Assembly: GCF_002216775.1 (NCBI RefSeq)
Contig: NZ_CP022315.1
Location: 2,294,001 to 2,358,000 of the forward strand
From: Virgibacillus phasianinus
GTDB taxonomy: Bacteria; Bacillota; Bacilli; Bacillales; Amphibacillaceae
Length of the DNA: 64,000 nt
Reading direction: 5' to 3'
This document shows positions 38,220-47,446 of the stretch, in pieces. Under the pieces are notes generated by a model. That model was not told the DNA's origin and ran no database searches. It saw only the letters and a program-made list of their open reading frames with translations. Every line of letters begins with the position of its first letter. Position 1 is the stretch's first letter. The translations under genes were made by a program, and so were the position numbers.

Positions 38220-39335
38220 ATGGTGCCACTTCAAAAAGTTACTCTGCATAAGTTAAAGATGCGCCTGAAGTTTCCGTTTCGAACAAGCTTTGGAACAATA
38301 CAGGATAAGGAATTTTTTATCATTGAGGCAATGGACGACAAGGGAAATAATGGATTCGGTGAATCGGTATCATTTTCAAGTCCATGGTATACCGAGGAAA
38401 CAACAGCCACGAATGAGCACGTTATGAAGGACTTCCTCATTCCGCTGCTAAAAGGCAGGCCAATTAATCATCCCGATGACATTACTGAAACTTTCCGTGT
38501 GATACGTGGAAATAACATGGCAAAGGCAGGAATTGAAGGCGCTATTTGGGATTTGTATGCTAAACAGCGGGGCGAGACTTTAGCAACAGCACTTGGCGGT
38601 ATAAAGAAAGAAATTGATGTGGGTGTCAGCCTCGGAATCCAACCCGATATCAATGATTTGCTAGCAGACATTGACAATCATCTGAAACAGGGCTATAAAC
38701 GAATTAAATTAAAAATTAAGCCCGGCCAGGACTTGGAGATATTGCAGGAAGTTCGTCAGCACTTTCCGGACACACCGATCATGGCCGATGCGAATTCGGC
38801 ATATTCCTTACAGGATAGTGACCATTTGAAAAAGTTTGACGGGCTTAATTTAATGATGGTGGAGCAACCACTTGCACATGATGACAGGCTTGATCATGCG
38901 AAGCTTCAGAAGGAAATCCAGACACCAATTTGTTTGGATGAAAGCATTCATTCCTACGATGATGCCCGACACGCAATTGAACTTGGATCATGCAAAATAA
39001 TTAATGTGAAAATAGGGCGGGTTGGCGGATTGACCGAAGCAAAGCGGATTCATAATCTATGTCAAGAAAAAGATGTACCAGTCTGGTGCGGAGGCATGCT
39101 GGAAGCCGGGGTTGGGCGTGCACATAACATCGCTTTGACCACCCTGCCCAATTTTACATTGCCAGGTGATACAGCGGGTTCTTCCAGGTACTGGGAAAAA
39201 GACATTATCAAACCAGAGGTAGAGGTTCAGGATGGAACCATCACTGTCCCAACCAATTCTGGGATTGGATACGAAATTGATCGAGAAGCATTGAAATCAT
39301 TCCGTGTTGGATGTTATGAATACGAGGTGTTTTAA
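38220..39335 (+). CDS. menC: o-Succinylbenzoate synthase / N-succinylamino-acid racemase
   Basis: The 371-residue enolase-superfamily enzyme matches the MenC2 (OSBS/NSAR) group. Catalytic and metal residues can be placed: Lys163/Lys165 (KLKIK), Asp190, Glu215, Asp240 and Lys264 (VKIGRVGG), one position off the well-known Amycolatopsis enzyme. The [13 protein letters not shown] stretch near 292-304 is typical. It could make o-succinylbenzoate for menaquinone or racemise N-succinylamino acids; no other men genes are nearby, so NSAR activity is a real alternative. GAGGAGG precedes the ATG. Confidence 0.85.
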   Translation: MVPLQKVTLHKLKMRLKFPFRTSFGTIQDKEFFIIEAMDDKGNNGFGESVSFSSPWYTEETTATNEHVMKDFLIPLLKGRPINHPDDITETFRVIRGNNMAKAGIEGAIWDLYAKQRGETLATALGGIKKEIDVGVSLGIQPDINDLLADIDNHLKQGYKRIKLKIKPGQDLEILQEVRQHFPDTPIMADANSAYSLQDSDHLKKFDGLNLMMVEQPLAHDDRLDHAKLQKEIQTPICLDESIHSYDDARHAIELGSCKIINVKIGRVGGLTEAKRIHNLCQEKDVPVWCGGMLEAGVGRAHNIALTTLPNFTLPGDTAGSSRYWEKDIIKPEVEVQDGTITVPTNSGIGYEIDREALKSFRVGCYEYEVF

Positions 39336-40253
39336 ATGGTGAAAAGGAGTCTGCGTACTCCTTTCTTTTCGTTTGCGAACAAAGAGAAATGGATGGTATG
39401 GTTACTCATTTTATTAATCACGTTAATTTGGGGCTATGCATGGGTGTTAATGAAGGAAGTACTTAATTTCATGGGACCATTTACGTTTTCTGCGTTTCGG
39501 TTCGGAACAGGAACTGTTGTCCTTTTAATCCTTGTTTATTTGATGAGAACCAAGGCTCCACCAAAGAAAAATTGGATCCACTTAATCGTTCTAGGGATTT
39601 TACAGACTTCAATCGTTTTCTTGCTCGTTATGTATGGACTTTCCTTCGTTGGTGCTGGGAAAGCTTCTGTACTATTGTATTCGATGCCGATTTGGAGCAC
39701 TATTTTAGCGGTCAGATTTTTACAGGAAAAAGTAACAGGTGCCAAAATTACCGGACTAGGGCTCGGAATGCTCGGACTCCTGATGATATTGGGCTGGGAT
39801 TTGTGGATTGGCCAGGAACCCAAAACGATAGTTGGTGAGATTCTAATTGTTGTTGCGGCAATGTCCTGGGGAGCATCCAACGTGTATTACCGGATAAAGC
39901 TGCCTGGTGTTCCTAAGCTCCAGGTTAATGCCTATCAAATGTTATTTGGAACTATCGGTATTTTGATTGCGGCGTTCATCACAGAATGGGGAGAGCCGGT
40001 CAGCTTAACTACAGAAAGTATTTACTATATTTTATTTACAGGAGTATTGGCTTCGGCACTGTGCTTCACGGTATGGTTCATGATTCTAAGTATGATTGAT
40101 ACAGTGACAGCCACGTTATCCACATTGCTTGTGCCGGTATTTGGCCTGTTTTTAGGATGGCTTATTCTGGGTGAGAAATTATCGTTGGGCATTATTATTG
40201 GTTCGATATGCATTATCGTTGGTATTATTGTTGCGCAGATAACTAAAAAATAG
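39336..40253 (+). CDS. EamA/DMT-family transporter
   Basis: The 305-residue protein has ten hydrophobic helices in two EamA repeats (first about 18-145, second about 165-300), the pattern of drug/metabolite exporters such as RhaT or YdcZ-like proteins. It starts at the base after the MenC2 stop, with GAGGTG in the end of that gene, so it is translationally linked. Export of an amino acid or derivative connected with the OSBS/NSAR enzyme is possible but not shown. Confidence 0.88.
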   Translation: MVKRSLRTPFFSFANKEKWMVWLLILLITLIWGYAWVLMKEVLNFMGPFTFSAFRFGTGTVVLLILVYLMRTKAPPKKNWIHLIVLGILQTSIVFLLVMYGLSFVGAGKASVLLYSMPIWSTILAVRFLQEKVTGAKITGLGLGMLGLLMILGWDLWIGQEPKTIVGEILIVVAAMSWGASNVYYRIKLPGVPKLQVNAYQMLFGTIGILIAAFITEWGEPVSLTTESIYYILFTGVLASALCFTVWFMILSMIDTVTATLSTLLVPVFGLFLGWLILGEKLSLGIIIGSICIIVGIIVAQITKK

Positions 40254-40283
40254 ATCCCTTATAGAGTAGGGACCTATTTTTTT
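40245..40283. terminator. Terminator between EamA and atoE genes
   Basis: AAATAGATCCCT pairs with AGGGACCTATTT and is followed by a T-run on the + strand; the A/T arms also fit the convergent atoE gene, whose stop is at 40288. Confidence 0.85.
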
Positions 40284-40287
40284 AGTT

Positions 40288-41622
40288 TTAAAAGAATAAT
40301 AGTCCAATAGAAATTGGAATGAAGCTCCAAAGTAGGATCATGACACAAAAACCCATAATGTCCCTTACCTTCAATCCAGCAATCGCAAGCAACGGCAATG
40401 CCCAAAATGGTTGGATCATGTTAGTCCATGCATCCCCCCAGGCGACTGCCATTGCTGTTTTAGCTGTGTTTGTACCAAGTTCTATAGCTGCCGGAATCAT
40501 AATAGGTCCTTGAATTGCCCATTGGCCACCACCTGAGGGGATAAAGAAATTAACTATACCAGCACTTAGAAAGGTGAAAAAGGGAAACGTGAAGTCATTG
40601 GATATGCTTACAAACCATAATGACATTTGTTCTGATAAACCGGATGCAACCATCATTCCCATAATTCCTGCATAGAATGGGAATTGGATGATGATTCCTC
40701 CGACGTTTTTAACTGCATGTGATACACTGTTTAAAAATCTTCGTGGTGTTTTGTGAAAAATAATTCCAAGGAAAAGAAAGATGAAATTTACGATATTGAT
40801 ATTTAGATCAAAGCCATTTGCTGCAAAATGGTAGATAATAAAAGCAAAACCAAACGCCCCAATGATTAGGGAGATGATTTGGCTATTTTCTAACCGGTCA
40901 GCGGGTGTAAGGTCTATATCATGTTCGGATTGATCTTCCGGTTCACTGATTGAATCAGGCTCCCATAATGAGGGATCTATGCTGCTTATGGAATCCCTAG
41001 TGTTCATTAAGAATCTGTTTAATAACGGTAAAGTTACTAGCAATGTTAGCGCGATGAATAAATTGAAACCGCTGAATAACGTATCTGCGACAGGAATGAT
41101 GCCCATTTTATCTTCCAGGAAATGGCCGGGTGTTGCAATTAATAGTGGTATAGATCCGGATAAGCCACCATGCCAAAGCAAAAAGCCACTGTAGGCACTT
41201 GCCATAAGCAATCGATAGTCAACTCCGTGAACGCGTTTAGCCACGTGGATGGCGAGAAGTGCACCAACAACTAGTCCGAATCCATAATTAATTAAACAGG
41301 CAACTGCAGCTGTAAAGGTAACCAGCATAATAGCCTGACCAGGTGTGTTTGCCAGTTTGCTGATCCTGGTTAGCAATTTCTTTACAATAGGAGTGCTTGC
41401 CAGAATATAACCGGTAACAACAATCAACGACATTTGCATAGCAAAGGCTAGCAGGTCCCAAAATCCTCCCCCCCAATATTCCACCATTTGGACAGGAGAA
41501 CTCTCTGTTAAACCAATTCCTAATAGAAAGACCGCGAATGTTAGTATAATGGCAAATAAAAAAGCATCTGGCAAATAACGCTGAACCATGCGGTCAAAAA
41601 AAGATGTTAGCGATTTAATCAT
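40288..41622 (-). CDS. atoE: Short-chain fatty acid transporter AtoE
   Basis: The 444-residue membrane protein has about ten to twelve helices and AtoE-family (COG2031) features: FFDRMVQRYLPDAFLFAIIL near 8-27, CLINYGFGLVVGALLA near 109-124, LLWHGGLSGSIPLLIATPGH near 147-166, and FFIPSGGGQWAIQGP near 362-376. AtoE-type permeases take up acetoacetate or short-chain fatty acids. AAGGAGGAGG precedes the ATG. No beta-oxidation or ato genes lie nearby. An attenuator-like hairpin is present in the leader. Confidence 0.92.
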   Translation of the reverse strand: MIKSLTSFFDRMVQRYLPDAFLFAIILTFAVFLLGIGLTESSPVQMVEYWGGGFWDLLAFAMQMSLIVVTGYILASTPIVKKLLTRISKLANTPGQAIMLVTFTAAVACLINYGFGLVVGALLAIHVAKRVHGVDYRLLMASAYSGFLLWHGGLSGSIPLLIATPGHFLEDKMGIIPVADTLFSGFNLFIALTLLVTLPLLNRFLMNTRDSISSIDPSLWEPDSISEPEDQSEHDIDLTPADRLENSQIISLIIGAFGFAFIIYHFAANGFDLNINIVNFIFLFLGIIFHKTPRRFLNSVSHAVKNVGGIIIQFPFYAGIMGMMVASGLSEQMSLWFVSISNDFTFPFFTFLSAGIVNFFIPSGGGQWAIQGPIMIPAAIELGTNTAKTAMAVAWGDAWTNMIQPFWALPLLAIAGLKVRDIMGFCVMILLWSFIPISIGLLFF

Positions 41623-42064
41623 TAAGTCTATCCTCCTCCTTATTTAATTTATTCTATTTTTTGAGCTTGAAAATATGTTCGAAAAAAAAGGCAAAAAAAG
41701 ACCTTGACTACTCATAAGGGGAGGTCAAGGTAAAATGTATCCAATTATCTGGTGAATGTAATTCGGGGAGGGAACAACATCCACCGGGTAATTTATTTAG
41801 CTTACGTCTACTATACATCCATCCCCTTATAGAAGTCTATACCACTTAAGTCATAAAAAACTTGGGACACCTTGCAGAATCGTGTCAATAGTCGGGGGTA
41901 ATTTGTAACCTTTTTGGATTTATTTGTCAAATAGTAATAGATTTTAAAATTAATTGTTTGTTAATCAATAGTTGTATAGAATGTATAATAATAATGTGTA
42001 ACTTCTTAAATGGAGATTGCAGCCCGTCAAGCTCGATAAATAAGTTGAAAAGGAATGAGGCCCG
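41623..42064. other. Divergent intergenic region between atoE and the amino-sugar locus
   Basis: 442 bp without a gene. It contains the atoE leader hairpin (41690-41732), a TTGACA on the minus strand at 41883-41888 without a matching -10 at the usual distance, and TATAAT at 41984-41989 as a likely -10 for the kinase gene. Confidence 0.6.
41690..41732 (-). terminator. Attenuator-like hairpin in the atoE leader
   Basis: On the minus strand ACCTTGAC and GTCAAGGT enclose a 15-nt loop and are followed by CTTTTTTT, a good intrinsic terminator. It lies about 70-110 nt upstream of atoE with no gene before it, so it would end a leader transcript, not a message. Confidence 0.6.
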
Positions 42065-43039
42065 TTGAAATACGTAATCGGAATTGATGGTGGGGGCACG
42101 AAAACGCATGGTTTATTAGCTGATGAAAATGGTGTTATACTGGCAAGTTCGGAACGTGGTCCCACGAATCCAAATGTTATTCATAGAACTGTGCTTAGTA
42201 AAACGTTAGGTCACCTGTTACAGGATTTAAAACAACAGGTAAATGATTTGTTTGACCAAAAAACCTATATTTTTGCAGGTATAGCTGGCGCGGGTGAAGC
42301 GAGTAATCAACAAGAATTTAAACAAATCCTAATAGAATTATTACCCGACACAGTTTACGTTGACGTGTATCCGGATTCAATAAATGCGCTTTATTCTGGC
42401 ACATTTGGAGAACCGGGAATTGTTCAAATTTCCGGAACAGGCTCAATTACATATGGAATAAATAATGAACTGAAACATGGCAGGGTTGGTGGCTGGGGTT
42501 ATTTATTTGGTGATGAAGGCAGTGGCTTTGACCTAGGGAAACAGGGAATTACTGCTTCATTGAAGGCTTACGATGGACGGGACAGGGATACATTACTGCT
42601 TGAAATGCTTTATAACCAGTTTCACGTAACAAGCGGTCATGAACTGATTCGTGAAATCTATTCTGCTCCTATGCCCAAGGATAAAATTGCTCCTGTTAGT
42701 CAGGTGGTTTTTCAAGCATACAAACAAAATGACAGAGTTGCGCAAGCTATTGTCGAAAATACTGTCAATGAATTGAAGGTGAATATCCTTACACTGTACA
42801 AAAAATTATTTCATCATAATGAACGAGCAAAGCTAGTGCTCTGTGGCGGGGTTTTTACCGACAAAACTATTCTCCCTACATTAATAGAGAAGGAATTAGC
42901 AGATCATCCGCTGTCCGTTGTCATTCCTGAAGTGCCACCAGCAGGGGGATCACTAATCGGTGCCTATTTATCGATGAATCGCCATATAGATGAAGAACTA
43001 ATAGAAAATATTAAAGAAATTTATAGAAAGAGCAGGTGA
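42065..43039 (+). CDS. BadF/BadG-family amino-sugar kinase (MurK-like)
   Basis: The 324-residue kinase has the ASKHA phosphate loops GIDGGGTKT (6-14) and GTGSITYG near 127-134, with GGWGYLFGDEGSGFDLG near 141-157 and a late LCGGVFTD near 262-269. This is the N-acetylglucosamine-kinase branch of BadF/BadG proteins, which includes the clostridial MurK acting on MurNAc and GlcNAc. The start is TTG 42065 behind AAAAGGAATGAGG. With murR and murQ next, it probably makes MurNAc-6-P from sugar brought in unphosphorylated by the ABC transporter. Confidence 0.87.
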   Translation: MKYVIGIDGGGTKTHGLLADENGVILASSERGPTNPNVIHRTVLSKTLGHLLQDLKQQVNDLFDQKTYIFAGIAGAGEASNQQEFKQILIELLPDTVYVDVYPDSINALYSGTFGEPGIVQISGTGSITYGINNELKHGRVGGWGYLFGDEGSGFDLGKQGITASLKAYDGRDRDTLLLEMLYNQFHVTSGHELIREIYSAPMPKDKIAPVSQVVFQAYKQNDRVAQAIVENTVNELKVNILTLYKKLFHHNERAKLVLCGGVFTDKTILPTLIEKELADHPLSVVIPEVPPAGGSLIGAYLSMNRHIDEELIENIKEIYRKSR

Positions 43040-43045
43040 TTGCAC

Positions 43046-43939
43046 GTGTCGCATAGTAAAGGTGGATTGGTAATATTAAACGAAATGGTGAACAATTTGC
43101 CGCCATCCGAAAGAAAAATTGCTCAGTATATCGTAAGTAATCCTGAAGAAGCAATTCATTTAACTGCCATGGCTTTAGGTGAAAAAAGCAACACGAGCAG
43201 TGCAGCAGTTATAAGGTTATGTAAATCATTGGGTTTTAAGGGGTTCCAGGAGTTGAAAATTCGAGTTACTGGTGATTTGCAGGATCAAGTGGTTAAAGGA
43301 TATCGGGATATTCAACAGAATGAGGAATATATGGATATTATCGATAAGGTTACTGCAAACACAATCCAAACTTTAAAGGAAACAGTCGATATTATGGATG
43401 GTAAAAACCTCAAAAAGGCCGTTACAACCTTATCAGAGTCAAAGTCTATCCTGTTTATTGGAGTTGGTGCCTCACACATTGCGGCTAAAGATGCTGAACA
43501 AAAGTTTCAGCGCATCGGTAAAGAGACGCAGGCATTGTCAGATGTACATACAGCGGCTACCCTAATCGCCAACAAGGATCCAAGGGATGTAGTAGTTGGT
43601 ATTTCCTTTTCAGGGGAAACACTTGAAGTTGTAAAATTGCTGGAGCTTGCTAAACAGAAAAACACGAAAACGATAAGCATTACAAAATACGGCAATACAC
43701 CACTATCAAATTTTGCGGATATTCAATTATTTACATCTGCTGCAAGGGAAGCAACGTTTAGAAGCGGTGCAACATCATCCCGGATTGCTCAACTGCATGT
43801 TATCGATATTTTATTTATGTGCCTAGCGTCTGAGGAGTATGATAAAACAGTGAAGCATTTAGACGAAACTAGGGATGCCATCCTATTTTTGCGGGAAGAT
43901 CCGACTAAAAAAAATAAACGTTCTGACCCAGATGATTAG
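43046..43939 (+). CDS. murR: RpiR-family regulator MurR
   Basis: The 297-residue protein has an N-terminal RpiR helix-turn-helix (about 1-77; TSSAAVIRLCKSLGFKGFQELK near 48-69) and a C-terminal SIS sugar-phosphate domain (about 120-260; ILFIGVGASHIAAKDAEQK near 131-149, SFSGETLEV near 188-196). I start at GTG 43046, 5 nt after AGGTGAT; the TTG at 43040 is too close to that site. In the MurQ context it is most likely a MurNAc-6-P-responsive repressor. Confidence 0.88.
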   Translation: MSHSKGGLVILNEMVNNLPPSERKIAQYIVSNPEEAIHLTAMALGEKSNTSSAAVIRLCKSLGFKGFQELKIRVTGDLQDQVVKGYRDIQQNEEYMDIIDKVTANTIQTLKETVDIMDGKNLKKAVTTLSESKSILFIGVGASHIAAKDAEQKFQRIGKETQALSDVHTAATLIANKDPRDVVVGISFSGETLEVVKLLELAKQKNTKTISITKYGNTPLSNFADIQLFTSAAREATFRSGATSSRIAQLHVIDILFMCLASEEYDKTVKHLDETRDAILFLREDPTKKNKRSDPDD

Positions 43940-44007
43940 AGAATATAATAACTAATGAAGGTTTTTTGTACGTGGTGAAATATTATTACTGGATTTGCAA
44001 CGTTTTG

Positions 44008-44036
44008 TTGACAAAATAATTCAACGCCATTATAAT
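44008..44036 (+). promoter_or_regulatory. Consensus sigma-A promoter before murQ
   Basis: TTGACA (44008-44013), a 17-nt spacer and TATAAT (44031-44036) match consensus exactly. It lies 84 bp before the murQ start and after murR, so murQ and the transporter can be transcribed apart from the kinase and regulator. Confidence 0.85.
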
Positions 44037-44119
44037 GAAGCCACCTTCTAAAAATTAAGACTATTAGCAACTATTTTTAAAAGCGTTTTATTTTTATCTT
44101 TAAGTAAGGAGATATGCCA

Positions 44120-45043
44120 ATGAACTTATCTGCTTTAACTACCGAACAGCGGAATAAAAACAGTTTGACGCTTGACCAAATGTCAACGCTGGATATTTTA
44201 AAAACAATTAACCGGGAAGATAAAAATGTTGCGGAAGCAGTTGAGCAGGTTTTGCCGAAAATTGAACTTGCGATTGAACATATTTATAGCTCTTTATCCA
44301 ATGGTGGCAGATTGTTTTATGTTGGCGCAGGAACCAGTGGAAGACTTGGTGTCGTTGATGCATCGGAATGCCCGCCAACATTTATGACCCCACCTGAAAT
44401 GGTACAGACAATCATGGCGGGAGGAAACGGGGCATTCATAAATGCCATTGAAGGATCGGAAGATGATGAAGATCAAGGGGCAGCAGATTTAAAAGAAAAA
44501 GAACTTACTAGAAAAGATGTAGTATTGGGAATCACGGCCAGTGGACGAACACCATATCCAATAGGTGCTTTAAAATTCGCTCGCCAGGTCGGCGCCTATA
44601 CAGTAGGTCTTTCCTGTAATGACAAGTCATTGATCAGCAAACATGCTGACTGTGAAATCGAGGTAATAGTAGGTCCGGAAGTTCTCACCGGTTCAACGAG
44701 AATGAAAGCAGCGACTGCTCATAAGATGATCCTCAATATGATTAGTACAACAACCATGGTCAAACTGGGAAAGGTCTATGAAAATTTAATGGTCGATGTT
44801 CATGCCAGTAATTATAAACTGCTGGAACGGGCAAAACATACATTGATGGAGGTTACCGGAGTATCTTATAAGAGAGCTGAAACCGTACTTGAGCAAACCA
44901 ATAATCGGGTTAAACCTGCAATCGTTATGCTAGAAGGTGATGTCGACTATACAATGGCCCAATATGCTATTGAACAAAGTGGTGGTTACGTTAGAAAAGC
45001 GATTGACTATGTTAATAAAAACAAACCTAATTCTTTGCAGTGA
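44120..45043 (+). CDS. murQ: N-acetylmuramic acid 6-phosphate etherase
   Basis: MurQ cleaves the lactyl ether of MurNAc-6-P to give GlcNAc-6-P and D-lactate. The 307-residue protein has one SIS domain with GAGTSGRLGVVDASECPPTF near 73-92, GGNGAFINAIEGSEDDE near 104-120 and TGSTRMKAATAHKMILN near 194-210, all family hallmarks. ATG 44120 is chosen because AAGGAG lies 8 nt upstream; the ATG at 44114 is only 2 nt from it. It links the kinase to the transporter genes downstream. Confidence 0.96.
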   Translation: MNLSALTTEQRNKNSLTLDQMSTLDILKTINREDKNVAEAVEQVLPKIELAIEHIYSSLSNGGRLFYVGAGTSGRLGVVDASECPPTFMTPPEMVQTIMAGGNGAFINAIEGSEDDEDQGAADLKEKELTRKDVVLGITASGRTPYPIGALKFARQVGAYTVGLSCNDKSLISKHADCEIEVIVGPEVLTGSTRMKAATAHKMILNMISTTTMVKLGKVYENLMVDVHASNYKLLERAKHTLMEVTGVSYKRAETVLEQTNNRVKPAIVMLEGDVDYTMAQYAIEQSGGYVRKAIDYVNKNKPNSLQ

Positions 45044-45055
45044 CATTAATAGTTT

Positions 45056-45070
45056 CATTAACTGTTAATG
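45056..45070. promoter_or_regulatory. 15-bp palindrome before the sugar-binding protein gene
   Basis: CATTAACTGTTAATG is a perfect inverted repeat (7-bp arms about one T) in the murQ-transporter gap. It could be a regulator operator or small hairpin; which protein binds is unknown. Confidence 0.4.
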
Positions 45071-45110
45071 TGTTTCATATAATCTATTAACATAAAAGGG
45101 GGAGAACAGT

Positions 45111-46448
45111 TTGAAAAAGTTTTTTAAGGGTCCAGGTTTGTTAGTGTTGATGGCCTTTCTTATGCTTGCCTTTGCAGTTGGCTGTAATAATGAAGAGCAG
45201 AGTGACAGTGATGGTGAATCAAAGGCAAAGAGCAGCGATGGAGAAGTCTCCGGTACACTTGAAATTCAGTATTTTGTTGGTGGATACGGGGATGCCTGGT
45301 GGAAGGAAGTAATCAAAGGTTTTAAAGAAAAGTATCCAGATGTTGAGGTCAAGGAACAAGCTGGTCCGAACATAAACGAGGAAATGAAAACACGCTGGAT
45401 TTCAGGCAATCCACCAGATGTTGTTTACATTGACGGGGCAGGTTCAAGTGAAACACAAATGGTGGAAGACGGACAATTAATGGATCTTACTGATTGGGTT
45501 AAGACAATTAAGCTTGAAGACGGTACACCGCTAATGGACAGTTTCATTGTGCCGCCAAGTGACTTCGATGGGAAAATATATAGTTTGCCACTCGTTTTTG
45601 ATACATGGGGAACATGGTATGACAAGAAAATGTTCGAAGAGGGCGGTTATGAAGTACCGACGGACTTTGAAAGCTGGATGAAGTCTATGGGTGAAATCAA
45701 AGACAAGGAAGGAATTGCACCATTTACGACAACTGGCCAATATCCATATTATTTCTTAAGAGGTGTATTGTACCCAGCATTTGCATCTGCAGGCGGGGAT
45801 GAATTATTAGCTTCAGTAATAAATGGTGAAGAAGGTGCATGGACTAGTGAACCTGTTATGAACGTTATGAAAAAGGTCCAAAAAATGCAGGAAGCGGGAT
45901 ATATCGATCCTGGCTTTGCAGCGCTAAGCCACACCCAGTCGCAAATGAACTTTATTCTTGGGAAAAATGCTTATATCCCTGTAGGTTTCTGGCTGCCAAA
46001 TGAAATGGCTAAGGACGTTCCTGAAGACTTTGAATTTGGATTTATTCCTTCACCAATGAACGAAAAAGGAGAACCTATGGTAGTTGTTCCGGATTTACGC
46101 CCGTTAGCAATAGCTAAGGAAGCGAAAAATCCAGAAGCAGCAAAGGCTTTTGTAGAATTTGCATATCAAAAGGAATATGCCTCTAAATTTGCTGAGTTAA
46201 CCGGTGCATTGATGAATATGAAAGGTGTAGACATTGCAAGCAACGAGAATGTCCCGGCCTATTTGAAGGACGCAAATAAAATGATTAATGATCCTGAAAA
46301 AGTCGAAATTCATCATAAGCCACATCCAATGAGTGCTGATTTGGAAACACCGATTAGTGATGCATTAGTTGCCCTGATGCTTGGTGAAATTGATGCAGAA
46401 GAATTTTGTAAAAAGGCGGAGGCTGCAGCAGCAGACTACCGGGATTAA
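45111..46448 (+). CDS. ABC sugar transporter substrate-binding lipoprotein
   Basis: The 445-residue lipoprotein begins at TTG 45111 behind AAAAGGGGGAG. A signal peptide ends FAVGC, making Cys25 the lipidation site; a Ser/Asp-rich linker follows. The mature domain belongs to extracellular solute-binding family 1: ISGNPPDVVYIDGAG near 93-107, SLPLVFDTWGTWYDKKMFEE near 155-174 and a C-terminal PISDALVALMLGEI near 420-433. With murQ upstream and two permeases downstream it probably binds MurNAc, GlcNAc or a muropeptide-derived sugar. No ATPase gene is present. Confidence 0.9.
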   Translation: MKKFFKGPGLLVLMAFLMLAFAVGCNNEEQSDSDGESKAKSSDGEVSGTLEIQYFVGGYGDAWWKEVIKGFKEKYPDVEVKEQAGPNINEEMKTRWISGNPPDVVYIDGAGSSETQMVEDGQLMDLTDWVKTIKLEDGTPLMDSFIVPPSDFDGKIYSLPLVFDTWGTWYDKKMFEEGGYEVPTDFESWMKSMGEIKDKEGIAPFTTTGQYPYYFLRGVLYPAFASAGGDELLASVINGEEGAWTSEPVMNVMKKVQKMQEAGYIDPGFAALSHTQSQMNFILGKNAYIPVGFWLPNEMAKDVPEDFEFGFIPSPMNEKGEPMVVVPDLRPLAIAKEAKNPEAAKAFVEFAYQKEYASKFAELTGALMNMKGVDIASNENVPAYLKDANKMINDPEKVEIHHKPHPMSADLETPISDALVALMLGEIDAEEFCKKAEAAAADYRD

Positions 46449-46478
46449 CGGGAAATAATTAGTTAACTGGAAAAACAG

Positions 46479-46510
46479 GGATGTAAGGGCAGGTTCCTGC
46501 CTTTACATCC
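46479..46510 (+). terminator. Strong hairpin between binding-protein and permease genes
   Basis: GGATGTAAGGGCAGG pairs with CCTGCCTTTACATCC (one wobble) and is followed by TTTTC. It lies inside a likely operon, so it may give partial termination or stabilise the binding-protein message. Confidence 0.7.
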
Positions 46511-46542
46511 TTTTCTAACTTTTAATAGAAAGAGGGACGCGA

Positions 46543-47436
46543 ATGGTTCAGTCCAAAAGTAAAAAAATGATGTTCCTCCTTTTTTGCCTGCTCCCTACAT
46601 TAGTAGTCTTTGGGATTTTTACGATTTATCCTTTACTGAATGGCCTTTATTTATCTTTCTTTGAATGGTCCGGAGCCGGGGGAGAGAAGGAGTTTATCGG
46701 TTTAGAGAATTACATGACACTGTTTAGTGATCCAATCATACCTAAGACCATTTGGCATGATTATTTTCTTGTGTTTGCCAAAGTGCTTGGAATTATGGTA
46801 TTGGCCACTTACTTTGCTGTAGCTATCACACAGCTTAGACTAAAGGAATCTCCTTTTTACCGAATCATTTTCTTTTTTCCAAATATCATGTCCGTCGTTG
46901 TTATTGGTATATTATGGACATTTATTTTCAATCCTGATTTAGGTTTAATAAATTCTGGATTAAAGGCTATTGGCTTGGAGAGTTGGACGAGGCCGTGGCT
47001 TGGGGATATTGACTTTGCACTGTCCGCTTTAGTGCTGCCATCCGTATGGGCAGGCATCGGATTATTTATGCTTTTATTGATGGGTGGAATCGCAAATGTG
47101 CCAAAAAGTATGTATGAGGCTGCTGATATTGATGGAGCAAGCAGCTGGCAGCAATTTTGGCGAATAACTGTCCCGCTTGTTTGGCCGCAAATTAAAACAT
47201 CAATCTTATACATTGTAATTACAACATTAAATGGTTCCTTTATTATTGTGCAGGTCATGACAAGAGGTGGCCCAAACAATGCAACACAAGTAATGGGATC
47301 TTATCTTTATCAGGAGGCTTTCACCGAATATAACTTTGGATATGGGGCTACGATCGGTGTAATGATTTTGATCTTATCTCTGGCTACAGTACTTGTATTA
47401 CAATTCCTGTTAAGACGAGATAAGGTTGAATACTAG
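46543..47436 (+). CDS. ABC sugar permease, MalF/UgpA type
   Basis: The 297-residue permease has six helices; the first begins about residue 8 (MMFLLFCLLPTLVVFGIF). The EAA loop reads YEAADIDGASSWQQFWRITVPLVWPQ near 191-216. AAAGAGGGA precedes the ATG. It pairs with the following permease, which starts 10 nt after this stop. Substrate is inferred from the murQ-murR context to be an amino sugar. Confidence 0.92.
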   Translation: MVQSKSKKMMFLLFCLLPTLVVFGIFTIYPLLNGLYLSFFEWSGAGGEKEFIGLENYMTLFSDPIIPKTIWHDYFLVFAKVLGIMVLATYFAVAITQLRLKESPFYRIIFFFPNIMSVVVIGILWTFIFNPDLGLINSGLKAIGLESWTRPWLGDIDFALSALVLPSVWAGIGLFMLLLMGGIANVPKSMYEAADIDGASSWQQFWRITVPLVWPQIKTSILYIVITTLNGSFIIVQVMTRGGPNNATQVMGSYLYQEAFTEYNFGYGATIGVMILILSLATVLVLQFLLRRDKVEY

Positions 47437-47446
47437 GAGGAATAGT

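Noticed and set aside
41690-41900. T-box or classic riboswitch before atoE
   Set aside because: No T-box core and no recognisable riboswitch core was found; only the terminator-like hairpin is supported.
43998-44013. cre site near the murQ promoter (TGCAACGTTTTG)
   Set aside because: The spacing of the central CG does not fit the cre consensus.
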